Below, in pieces: positions 7,940 through 14,771 of a DNA stretch of 14,773 nucleotides. Below the pieces are notes generated by a model that saw nothing but the letters and a program-made list of their open reading frames with translations, searched no databases and was not told the DNA's origin. The translations under genes were made by a program, and so were the position numbers. This DNA is from CAZLMW01 sp964560875. Its GTDB lineage: Bacteria; Myxococcota_A; UBA9042. The stretch covers positions 1 to 14,773 of the forward strand of contig CAZLMW010000165.1 of assembly GCA_964560875.1 (NCBI GenBank). The letters run 5' to 3'. Numbering within the stretch: position 1 is the stretch's first letter; each line of letters starts with the position of its first letter.

Positions 7940-8079
7940 CGGCGTTCCGTTCGGAGGGTTGACTCGCCGCGCAGTCGGACGACGAGTCGCGGTTTTCGGT
8001 GCGCCGCCCGCGGCTGGGGTTGATTCGAAGCAGAGAAGCCGGTTTGCTGTGCCCGCGGCCGCCCTGAAACCGCGCGCGT

Positions 8080-8083
8080 GGAG
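8080..8083 (+). promoter_or_regulatory. ribosome binding site of the large Cys-rich lipoprotein gene
   Basis: GGAG lies 5 nt before ATG 8089. Together with the signal peptide that begins within a few residues of this Met, it fixes the start. Confidence 0.55.
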
Positions 8084-8088
8084 CCCCA

Positions 8089-11000
8089 ATGACCAGCTTG
8101 CGATCCGCCGGGGGCCTGTCGGCGAGGCTCGTGTTTACTGCCGCCATCATCATCAGTTGCGGTGGATGCAGCGACGGCGGCGATGCGGTTGAAGGCAAGA
8201 CCAAGACGGCGGCGCCCGATGTCGCGCAGCAAGACGCGGGCTGTGTGTCGGCAAGCCAATGCCCGGCCGCAAAGGACATCTGCAAGATGGCGGCGTGCGC
8301 GTCCGGCGCTTGCTCGATCGTCGACCGAGACGCCGCGACCTGTGACGATGGGGATCCCTGCACGACAAACAGCCTCTGCAAAGGCGGTAAGTGCACGGCC
8401 GGCAACGACGTCTGCGAATGTCGGGAGACGAAAGACTGCGCGTCCCGCGAAGACGGCAACAAGTGCAACGGCACGCTGTACTGCAACAAAGCCAAGCAGC
8501 CCTTTGTTTGCTCGATCAAGCCGTCAACAGTGGTCGCCTGCACCACATCCGCCGACACGCCTTGTCGCAAGGTCTTCTGCAACCCGGCCGACGGTAAATG
8601 CTCGCTAAAGGCGATCCCGGATGGGACGGTCTGCGACGACGGCGACGCCTGCACCGTCGACAGCTCGTGCAAGAACGCGGTGTGCAAAGGCGGCGACGAT
8701 TCGTGGTGCGAATGCGGCAAGTCCGCCGACTGCGCGGCGAAGGCCACCAACAAGTGTGCGGGCTCATGGTACTGCGCGCCGGGCTTTCCGCGGGTCTGCA
8801 AGCTGAACACGGCCACGGCGATCAAGTGCGCCAAGAACAAGGACACGACCTGCCTCAAGAACGAATGCGAACCGGCGTCTGGGGCGTGCAAGATGACACC
8901 GCAGTTCGACGGGTTACCGTGCGACGACGGTGACAAGCTGACGCTGAGCGATGTTTGCGCCAAGGGGCTTTGCAAAGGCACCACCGTCAAGACCTGTACA
9001 TCGCTCGCGGACTGCAAGAAGTGGGAAGACGGCGACTTCTGCAACGGCACGCTGTTCTGCGACAAGAGCTCGAGCCTGTGCATGGTCAACCCGTCTACGC
9101 TCGTCACGTGCCCTTCGGTCAACGACACCGGCTGCCTGAAAAACCGCTGCGATGGCCCCACCGGAGCGTGCGTGCTCAAGCCCGAGCTCAACGGCAAGAA
9201 ATGCAGTGACGGCGACAAGTGCACCGATGGGGACTACTGCTTCGCCGGCACGTGCAGCCCTGGCAAGTTCACATGCCTGTGCACAAAAGATAGTGATTGC
9301 AGCGATTTGGAGGACGGAAACGCGTGTAACGGCACGCTCTTTTGCGACAAGTCGTCGGGCAAATGCAAGCACAACGCGGCGAGCGTCGTGGTGTGCCCAA
9401 ACGCGAATGACACGGCCTGCGAAAAGAACGCCTGCGACCCACAGGATGGCAAATGCAAGGCGACTTCATCGGCCGAGGTGGTCAAGAAGTGCGACGTGCC
9501 GCCGGAAGTTGCGGTCGATCCCTGTCGCCTCGTCGTAAAGCCGCCCAAGGCCGCGTCGCTGACCAATGTGCCATGCGATGACGGCGACGTGTGCACGGCG
9601 GGTGACAAGTGCGCGGGTACCACCTGCACGTCAGGCACCAAGATCTGCGTGTGCAAAGCGGATGCAGACTGCCCCGATGACGACGGAAACGTGTGCACGG
9701 GAGTCCCGTACTGCGACACCAAGACCGGCACGTGCAAGCCCAATCCCGCCACAGCGATCGTCTGCAGCAAGAAGAACGACTGGGCGTGCGAGGCCAACAG
9801 CTGCCATCCGAAGACGGGACTGTGTCAGCTCAAGGCCCGCAACAACGGCAAAGGCTGCGACGACGGCGAGCCATGTTCGAGCGGCGACAAGTGCATCGAC
9901 GGCGCGTGCAAAGGCGGACCTGCGACGTGCGACGACGGCAACAAATGCACCGAAGACACCTGCGTCAAGGGCAAAGGATGTAGCTACAAGAAAGTGGTCT
10001 GCAACGATGGCAACGTTTGCACGCACGAGGCCTGCGATCCCAAGTCCGGACAATGCACCAAGCCGTCGCCGATGAAGCCGGGGACGCTGTGCAATGCGGA
10101 CAATGATCCCTGCACTGCGGGCGATTCGTGCCTGCTCGGTGTGTGCAAGGTCGGACAGCCCGTCAACTGCGGCGATCCGGCCAATCCGTGCTTGTTCAGC
10201 AAGTGCACGGCCATCTCGGGACAAGGGTTCACGTGCACGCCGTTGGCCAAGAAAGATGGGACGTCGTGCCCGAGCGGCGATGTCGGATGCTTCTACGGTT
10301 CGACGTGCCAAAATGGCAAATGTTCAAAGGGTTCGACCAGTCGCTACGGAACCAAACTACCCGGCAGCGGCGCGGGCTCGATGCGGTTCAACGCGGTCGG
10401 AAAGTTGGCTACGGGAGCGCTGGCGGTTGGCAGCGAGGTCATCGGCTCGATAACAAACGTGACGTCGCGCCGGTGGATCGCCTGGGGGCTGGACGAAAAT
10501 GGCGAGACGACAACGAACACCCCGTTCGTCATCAAGCCGACGAAGGCCCACAAGGATAACCAGCCGAATGTGCTCCACATGGAGGGCGGCACCGTGTTTG
10601 TCGCGGGGACGATGGCGGACGCCAAGGGCGTTGCCAAGATGACGGTCGTGCAGCTGTCCGTGGATGACAAAGCGCAGCGCGTGAAGAAGGAGATCGTCCG
10701 GCATTCGCCAGCCTCCTACGCCGGAGCCAGCTACGGCACCCACTACGTCCGCGACCCCGGCGGTTCGGCCGCCATCGGCGGGTACTTGATGGTCGGAGGC
10801 AAGCACCGTGCCGCCATCTCGCGGGTCGATCCAAACGGCAAGCAGACGGCGTTGGTCCAGGTTCACGGACCGTTCAACTTCGCGCCCAGCAGGATTGTGG
10901 GACTTCGTCTGCTGCCCAACGGTGGCATGTACGCAGTCAACGCCGAGATGGACAACCCCACCAGCAGTTCGGTCATGATCCAGGAGTTCAACCCGGAGAA

Positions 11001-12867
11001 CACAGTGCGCTGGAACACGCGAGTCGGCGGTGAACACTTCGTTACCATCGGCGCAGGAATCGCGGTGCACGGCAAACGGATCTTCCTTACATCGTCCCGG
11101 TCGAAGGCCTCCAAACATGCGCCGACCGCGTTCGAGACGATGCGGCACACGTTCCTGAAAGAGGATGGCCTCGAGTATCGCCGGATCGAGACCGAAGTCG
11201 TGGCGTCGCTCAATGTTTCGCAGGAGGGCAACAAGTCGCTTGAGTTCGGCTATGTCCCCGGCACAGTCGAAGCCGCCCACATCGAATTGCGCGACGAGTG
11301 GGGCAACCAACAAATGGCACGCAGCATCAAGCACCCCACGCTAAACCAGCGGTTCGTCGGTGCCACGACCTTAACCGACGGGACGGTGATCGCCGTGGGT
11401 TGGCGGCAGACCACGGCCGGCGGTGGGAAGGGTCAACGCCCGCTGGTCGCGCTCATGACGCCCTGGCTGCGCGCGCATTGCAGCGATGTCGGCCAATGCG
11501 CAGGCAAAGGCTGGAAGACATGCAACGACGGCAAGGACTGCACGCGCGACAGCTGCCATAGCGGCCTGGGATGCATCCACATCCCGGATGACAAAGCGCT
11601 ATGCACACCCACGGGGGTTTGCGCCCAGAACGCTGTATGCGACTTGAGCAAGTGCGAGCCCGAGAAGAACGGTCGCTTCCGGACCCACGTGTTGCCCTAC
11701 GGCAGCACACGTTATGTCTGGGAGGGGTGGCTGCGCAGCCCGGACCGGTACCGGCTGCTGATGGGCACGAACAAGTACGACGTGTTTCCGGTCAACCTAC
11801 AGTACGGTCACAACTGCAACCTGAGCATCACCGGCAGCGCGCCTGTGGGAACCGATCGATTTGTCGTGTACGGCACAGATGCCAATGGGCACGCGAAGTT
11901 CTGCGGATTTCAGCACAAGTACTGGCAGACAAGCCAATTCCAGACCGTCATCAAGCCGTTCAACCTCAGGACCTACGGCACCGGAGCGTCGCGCGGATCG
12001 GACGGTTCGTATTGGGTCGTGACCAAGCAACCCAAAGCTCAGCAAGGCGTGCTCGCCGGTCTGCACGCCAACGGCGGCGTCCGTAGCCAACTTCTCTATG
12101 CAGGCGGCGCGAACATGCACGATGCGCGCGGCGTCGTGGCCATGGATGACAAGGGCGCGGCGATGTTTGGACGTTTCCGTGAGGGTAGTCGCTACCAGGC
12201 GACCATCCTGCGCGTCGACGTGAACATCAAAGAGAAGTGGCGTGTGCGGATGGGAGCCAAGGCCGACAACGACGTTTTCAACGCAGCGCTGCAGACCCAA
12301 GACGGTGGACTCATCGCCGTGGGGACGACCGAAGCGGGGTCGGGCGGGCTCTACCGACGGCGAATGGTCCGGTTTTCAGCGACCGGCAAAGTGGTTTGGG
12401 ATTCGCTGCCGGGCAAGCCCGATTTCGCGCGGTTGATGGCGATCCTGCCGCTCAAGGACGACCAATACGCCATTGCGGGCAACGGCAAACTGCTGGGCCA
12501 GGACAGGCCGTTTCTCGGTCGGATCACCGGCAGCGGCGACCTCGTGTTCGAGCGCTTTGTGGACCAGAAATTCGGCGCATTCATGAACCGAGACGGCCTC
12601 CGACGCGTGGACAACGGCTACCTGCTGCTGGGCTACGCACAGGGCTCCATCGCGCCGTTTTTTGCTCGCGTGGACGGGTGGGGGCACAGCAACTGCGACA
12701 TCGTGGGTGGCTGTGGTTCGAAGACCGAGGACTCCTGCGACGACGCCAATCCATGCACATCCGACGTCTGCGTGGCCAAAAACGGCAAATGCGTGCATGT
12801 TCCGCTGAGCGAGACGACATGCGGCCTCGGCAAAGTCTGCAAGGCCGGATCCTGCGCGAAGAAATAA
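8089..12867 (+). CDS. Giant cysteine-rich lipoprotein with two propeller-like domains (1592 aa)
   Basis: The N-terminus has a lipoprotein signal: SARLVFTAAIIISC with lipobox IIS-Cys24 (Cys27 is a weaker alternative). Gly at +2 gives no inner-membrane retention signal, so an outer-membrane or surface location is likely. The order is: low-complexity linker 28-50; six Cys modules starting at Cys85, 182, 278, 372, 496 and 590; a shorter Cys-rich part to about 745; propeller-like region A about 750-1125; Cys block 1131-1190; propeller-like region B about 1195-1528; C-terminal Cys block 1536-1590. Cysteine reaches 15 per 100 residues (101-200), consistent with many disulfides in an exported protein. 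Blades read like DGGLIAVGTTEAGSGG and NGYLLLGYAQGS. Similar CDDGDxCT repeats occur in predicted surface proteins of Myxococcota and relatives; function is unknown, adhesion or surface binding being a guess. No catalytic motif is seen. A MAPEG gene starts 28 nt after the stop. Confidence 0.88.
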   Translation: MTSLRSAGGLSARLVFTAAIIISCGGCSDGGDAVEGKTKTAAPDVAQQDAGCVSASQCPAAKDICKMAACASGACSIVDRDAATCDDGDPCTTNSLCKGGKCTAGNDVCECRETKDCASREDGNKCNGTLYCNKAKQPFVCSIKPSTVVACTTSADTPCRKVFCNPADGKCSLKAIPDGTVCDDGDACTVDSSCKNAVCKGGDDSWCECGKSADCAAKATNKCAGSWYCAPGFPRVCKLNTATAIKCAKNKDTTCLKNECEPASGACKMTPQFDGLPCDDGDKLTLSDVCAKGLCKGTTVKTCTSLADCKKWEDGDFCNGTLFCDKSSSLCMVNPSTLVTCPSVNDTGCLKNRCDGPTGACVLKPELNGKKCSDGDKCTDGDYCFAGTCSPGKFTCLCTKDSDCSDLEDGNACNGTLFCDKSSGKCKHNAASVVVCPNANDTACEKNACDPQDGKCKATSSAEVVKKCDVPPEVAVDPCRLVVKPPKAASLTNVPCDDGDVCTAGDKCAGTTCTSGTKICVCKADADCPDDDGNVCTGVPYCDTKTGTCKPNPATAIVCSKKNDWACEANSCHPKTGLCQLKARNNGKGCDDGEPCSSGDKCIDGACKGGPATCDDGNKCTEDTCVKGKGCSYKKVVCNDGNVCTHEACDPKSGQCTKPSPMKPGTLCNADNDPCTAGDSCLLGVCKVGQPVNCGDPANPCLFSKCTAISGQGFTCTPLAKKDGTSCPSGDVGCFYGSTCQNGKCSKGSTSRYGTKLPGSGAGSMRFNAVGKLATGALAVGSEVIGSITNVTSRRWIAWGLDENGETTTNTPFVIKPTKAHKDNQPNVLHMEGGTVFVAGTMADAKGVAKMTVVQLSVDDKAQRVKKEIVRHSPASYAGASYGTHYVRDPGGSAAIGGYLMVGGKHRAAISRVDPNGKQTALVQVHGPFNFAPSRIVGLRLLPNGGMYAVNAEMDNPTSSSVMIQEFNPENTVRWNTRVGGEHFVTIGAGIAVHGKRIFLTSSRSKASKHAPTAFETMRHTFLKEDGLEYRRIETEVVASLNVSQEGNKSLEFGYVPGTVEAAHIELRDEWGNQQMARSIKHPTLNQRFVGATTLTDGTVIAVGWRQTTAGGGKGQRPLVALMTPWLRAHCSDVGQCAGKGWKTCNDGKDCTRDSCHSGLGCIHIPDDKALCTPTGVCAQNAVCDLSKCEPEKNGRFRTHVLPYGSTRYVWEGWLRSPDRYRLLMGTNKYDVFPVNLQYGHNCNLSITGSAPVGTDRFVVYGTDANGHAKFCGFQHKYWQTSQFQTVIKPFNLRTYGTGASRGSDGSYWVVTKQPKAQQGVLAGLHANGGVRSQLLYAGGANMHDARGVVAMDDKGAAMFGRFREGSRYQATILRVDVNIKEKWRVRMGAKADNDVFNAALQTQDGGLIAVGTTEAGSGGLYRRRMVRFSATGKVVWDSLPGKPDFARLMAILPLKDDQYAIAGNGKLLGQDRPFLGRITGSGDLVFERFVDQKFGAFMNRDGLRRVDNGYLLLGYAQGSIAPFFARVDGWGHSNCDIVGGCGSKTEDSCDDANPCTSDVCVAKNGKCVHVPLSETTCGLGKVCKAGSCAKK
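8341..10140 (+). repeat. protein-level tandem array of six ~95-residue Cys modules
   Basis: Module starts (first Cys of CxDGDxC) fall at 8341, 8632, 8920, 9202, 9574 and 9856, a spacing of 97, 96, 94, 124 and 94 codons. The fourth interval is longer by about 28 residues because of an insert around VVKKCDVPPEVAVDPC. Module 3 has DGDKL instead of DGDxC and so has lost one cysteine. Modules differ widely at DNA level. Confidence 0.85.
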
Positions 12868-12884
12868 CCCCGGGCCCACGAGGC

Positions 12885-12891
12885 GGGGAGG
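12885..12891 (+). promoter_or_regulatory. strong ribosome binding site of the MAPEG gene
   Basis: GGGGAGG ends 4 nt before GTG 12896 and selects that start over the out-of-frame ATG at 12894. Part of it (CGGGG, 12884-12888) is complementary to CCCCG at 12868-12872, just after the preceding stop codon, so a small hairpin could partly cover it. Confidence 0.6.
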
Positions 12892-12895
12892 CGAT

Positions 12896-13396
12896 GTGGC
12901 GATCCCCATCACCGGTCTCTATGTCGGTGTTCTGACCCTTTTCCTGCTGGTGCTCGGCAACGAGGTCGTCTTCCTGCGGCGATCGCGCAAGATCAGCTTG
13001 GGCTTTGGCGGCGACAAGGACCTCGGACGTGCGATCCGGGTGCACGGCAACTTTGCGGAGAATGTCCCGTTCGCGCTCCTGGTTCTCGGTGCCTTGGAGC
13101 TGTCGGGCGCGCCGGTTTGGGAGCTGCACGCGTTCGGCGGCACCGTCATCGCTTCGCGGGTGCTGCACCGACTCGGTTTGCGCGGTCGTGGTGGGCTGTC
13201 GGTCGGCCGGTTCTGGGGAATGACCGCGCTGTGGGTCGCGATGGGCGTCGGCGCGATCGACCTTATCCGCCGGTCGGTNNNNNNNNNNNNNNNNNNNNNN
13301 NNNNNNNNNNNNNNNNNNNNNNNNNNNNNNNNNNNNNNNNNNNNNNNNNNNNNNNNNNNNNNNNNNNNNNNNNNNNNNCGGTCGGTGTTCCCATGA
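12896..13396 (+). CDS. MAPEG-family membrane protein (interrupted by an assembly gap)
   Basis: MAPEG proteins are small four-helix inner-membrane proteins related to microsomal glutathione transferases; bacterial members are mostly uncharacterised. Evidence is an N-terminal helix (ITGLYVGVLTLFLLVLGNEV), the family core RVHGNFAENVPFALLVLGAL followed by ELSGAPVWELHAFGG, a helix with SRVLHRLGLRGRGGLSVGR, and a last helix (TALWVAMGVGAIDLI). The frame enters 100 N at 13279. If the gap is closed on the 8-nt repeat CGGTCGGT present on both sides, the frame is kept and the protein ends IRRSVFP at 130 residues, normal for MAPEG. The stop TGA then overlaps the ATG of the next gene (ATGA). GTG 12896 has a strong ribosome site. 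Substrate unknown; the conserved Arg-His-Asn-Glu (RVHGNFAE) is typical of the family. Confidence 0.85.
   Translation: MAIPITGLYVGVLTLFLLVLGNEVVFLRRSRKISLGFGGDKDLGRAIRVHGNFAENVPFALLVLGALELSGAPVWELHAFGGTVIASRVLHRLGLRGRGGLSVGRFWGMTALWVAMGVGAIDLIRRSXXXXXXXXXXXXXXXXXXXXXXXXXXXXXXXXXXRSVFP
13279..13378. other. assembly gap, exactly 100 N
   Basis: A run of exactly 100 N is a conventional placeholder for a scaffold gap of unknown size. The same eight bases, CGGTCGGT, stand at 13271-13278 and 13379-13386. The two contigs may therefore overlap, with nothing missing. Confidence 0.97.
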
Positions 13397-14706
13397 CGCG
13401 CGGTGTCGGCGCGAAGGCGAGGCCGCTGATCGTTAGCTTCCTAACGATTGCGTTCGGGTGCGCGGGATGCGCAAGCGTCGAGGTCAAGGCGCCTCCGCCA
13501 GCTCCCAAACATAAGGGCACGTTTCACAAGGGCAAGCCCATCATCGAGGTGGGTCCCTGCTGCCGCGCGATCGACGCTGCCAAGCCTTTGAAGCGGTTGT
13601 ACAAAGCCAGCGCCGGCAAGCCCGATGAGTGGCAACCTGTCTGCGACGTCAAGGGAGTCGCTTTTCCAGCGGGCCACAAGCACGACGTCTATTACACGGG
13701 CAACGCCGCGCGACCGACCGGGGCGAAAAGGCCAGCGGGATACCGATTCCGTCCGTCGGTCGCGGCGGCGATCAATCGCAGGATCGCCGGCATTCGCGTC
13801 GAGCTCGCGGCCAAGGACGTGCGCATCCCCGCGTGGCCTTCCAAACCCGACGGCAACTTCACCGCAGAGGGAGCTGCGAAGGCTGTCGACTGGTTGAAAA
13901 AGCACCTCGGCAACGATGCGCAGATCAAGCAGCTTGGAGAAGGAGGATTCGCCGTCGCATACCGCGTCTGCCGGGAGAAGCGACCGTGCGTCGTCGTCAA
14001 GCTGCGCAAGACGCCGCCGACCAAGGACGTCGCCAAGCGCATCAAGCAGTCCGAGACCATTGTGTCCGACCTCAAGCGCGACATCGCCGTGGGCCAGCTT
14101 GCCGCGCATGTCGTTTCGTGGGCCACGTTCAAGAGCAAGGGCGGCAAGTCCGAGCAGATCGCGCGCGTGGCCGTGCTCAAGAAGACGCCGCTGATGCAGT
14201 TCGGAGTCGTCCAGCAAGAGCTGATCGCATACAAACCGCAACCGGCCTCCGCCGAGCTCTTGGCCGCGGCGCGTAAGGAAAACAGCAAGTTGCGCGAAGA
14301 CGCGATGGCGGAAGCGGCGTTTGCGGGCGTGTCTCCCGGCGACACCTGGGATTTCTTCGACACCTACCACGACGTGCGTTCAGTCGGCCCGGAGGTGCAC
14401 AAGGCGTTGGCATTCTTCAGGGCATGCAGGCGCCTGGGCGCGGTGGCTCCGATCAAACGGTTCTGCGCGGCGCTGAAGCGAGATTTCGCGATTCCGGCCG
14501 ACTTTGACGAGCGGGTTCGTGCCCTTGAATGGATGTACCGGGACACCGCCGCGACCGCGATTCGTTTTGCGCGGGCGAATTTTCCAGGCGCGGTTGGCAA
14601 CGCGGCCGCCGATGGCGTGGTGCGCGAGATCGGGCTCGACTACAACCACGGTCGTAACGCTGGATGGGATCCCCGAACCAAACGATTCGTGCTCTTCGAT
14701 TGGTAG
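13393..14706 (+). CDS. Lipoprotein with a protein kinase-like fold (exported kinase-like protein)
   Basis: This 437-residue protein starts with an export signal: MTRGVGAKARPLIVSFLTIA then FGCAGCASV, with Cys23 or Cys26 as the probable lipidated residue (both lipoboxes are imperfect at -3). Residues 28-170 are an unassigned N-terminal region with a CC pair. From 177 it looks like a kinase N-lobe: QLGEGGFAVAY (180-190) as G-loop, VVVKL with Lys203, and a helix with Glu221 that could be alpha-C. The C-terminus has LDYNHGRNAGWD (415-426) then RFVLFDW at the very end. This resembles the catalytic loop (D..N) and metal-binding Asp of aminoglycoside-kinase/APH-like folds (HGDLHPGN ... IDW), though the D-to-N spacing is one residue longer than usual. 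No C-lobe follows the final Asp-Trp. It could be an exported kinase, a pseudokinase, or a convergent lookalike. ATG 13393 overlaps the MAPEG stop. Confidence 0.7.
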   Translation: MTRGVGAKARPLIVSFLTIAFGCAGCASVEVKAPPPAPKHKGTFHKGKPIIEVGPCCRAIDAAKPLKRLYKASAGKPDEWQPVCDVKGVAFPAGHKHDVYYTGNAARPTGAKRPAGYRFRPSVAAAINRRIAGIRVELAAKDVRIPAWPSKPDGNFTAEGAAKAVDWLKKHLGNDAQIKQLGEGGFAVAYRVCREKRPCVVVKLRKTPPTKDVAKRIKQSETIVSDLKRDIAVGQLAAHVVSWATFKSKGGKSEQIARVAVLKKTPLMQFGVVQQELIAYKPQPASAELLAAARKENSKLREDAMAEAAFAGVSPGDTWDFFDTYHDVRSVGPEVHKALAFFRACRRLGAVAPIKRFCAALKRDFAIPADFDERVRALEWMYRDTAATAIRFARANFPGAVGNAAADGVVREIGLDYNHGRNAGWDPRTKRFVLFDW

Positions 14707-14720
14707 ACGCGCGGCACGAG

Positions 14721-14771
14721 GGGTGTGATCTTTTACCCGGTCAGCTGTCGCTGTCCGGGCCGATCACACCC
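14721..14771 (+). terminator. long hairpin after the kinase-like lipoprotein gene (putative terminator)
   Basis: Starting 14 nt after the stop, GGGTGTGATC (14721-14730) is perfectly complementary to GATCACACCC (14762-14771). Inside, CCCGG (14736-14740) pairs with CCGGG (14755-14759), and after a T-T mismatch CAGC (14742-14745) pairs with GCTG (14750-14753) around a TGTC loop. The window ends 2 nt beyond the outer stem, so a T-tract cannot be checked. A transcription terminator or an interspersed palindromic element are both possible. Confidence 0.6.

Larger units (their letters stand above)
5417..8089 (-). pseudogene. Cysteine-rich module/propeller protein, 5'-truncated and frameshifted copy
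   Basis: The open frame holds five ~95-residue Cys modules starting near residues 51, 150, 245, 368 and 465 (CDDGDPC, CSDGDAC, CEDGDKC, CDDGDKC, CDDGNKC), a shorter Cys-rich stretch to about 582, then propeller-like blades (SDGGYTLGGVGI, GDQLLIAGARIDSGKNKLW) ending at NAWGQGSC. It is a clear paralogue of the plus-strand lipoprotein at 8089. Its modules 1-5 correspond to modules 2-6 there, with the same longer module in the same place. The N-terminus is wrong: residues 1-50 from TTG 8089 have no signal peptide and no Cys pattern. Between about 5918 and 6250 the true propeller reads in a different frame (YEADTCSTNLRVAIST, VHGVAKGHVEVGYRTVTK), so two opposite single-base shifts cancel out. A third shift displaces the C-terminus. 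It is either a decaying duplicate or an intact gene with sequence errors. The expected location would be the cell surface. Confidence 0.7.

Noticed and set aside
7940..8088. A divergent promoter between the two Cys-rich genes.
   Set aside because: I could not find a convincing -35/-10 pair or operator in this GC-rich stretch. A promoter for the plus-strand gene must exist somewhere here or further upstream, but I cannot place it.
5083..8089. A mobile element as the cause of the inverted, truncated paralogue.
   Set aside because: No transposase or integrase and no terminal inverted repeats or target duplications could be found around the copy.
7932..9224. A 430-codon open frame on the minus strand across the divergent region, rich in Ser/Leu/His.
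   Set aside because: It lies antisense to the Cys modules of the plus-strand lipoprotein, has no signal, domain or ribosome site, and repeats itself with the modules' period because it is their complement.
6406..10140. Regularly spaced repeats suggesting a CRISPR array.
   Set aside because: The period is about 290 nt, the units are coding, and they are conserved only at protein level; there are no short identical repeats, unique spacers or cas genes.
13117..13392. Extension of the kinase-like lipoprotein upstream through the N run.
   Set aside because: That frame crosses 100 N and lies out of frame over the MAPEG gene. ATG 13393 directly precedes a good export signal and overlaps the MAPEG stop.
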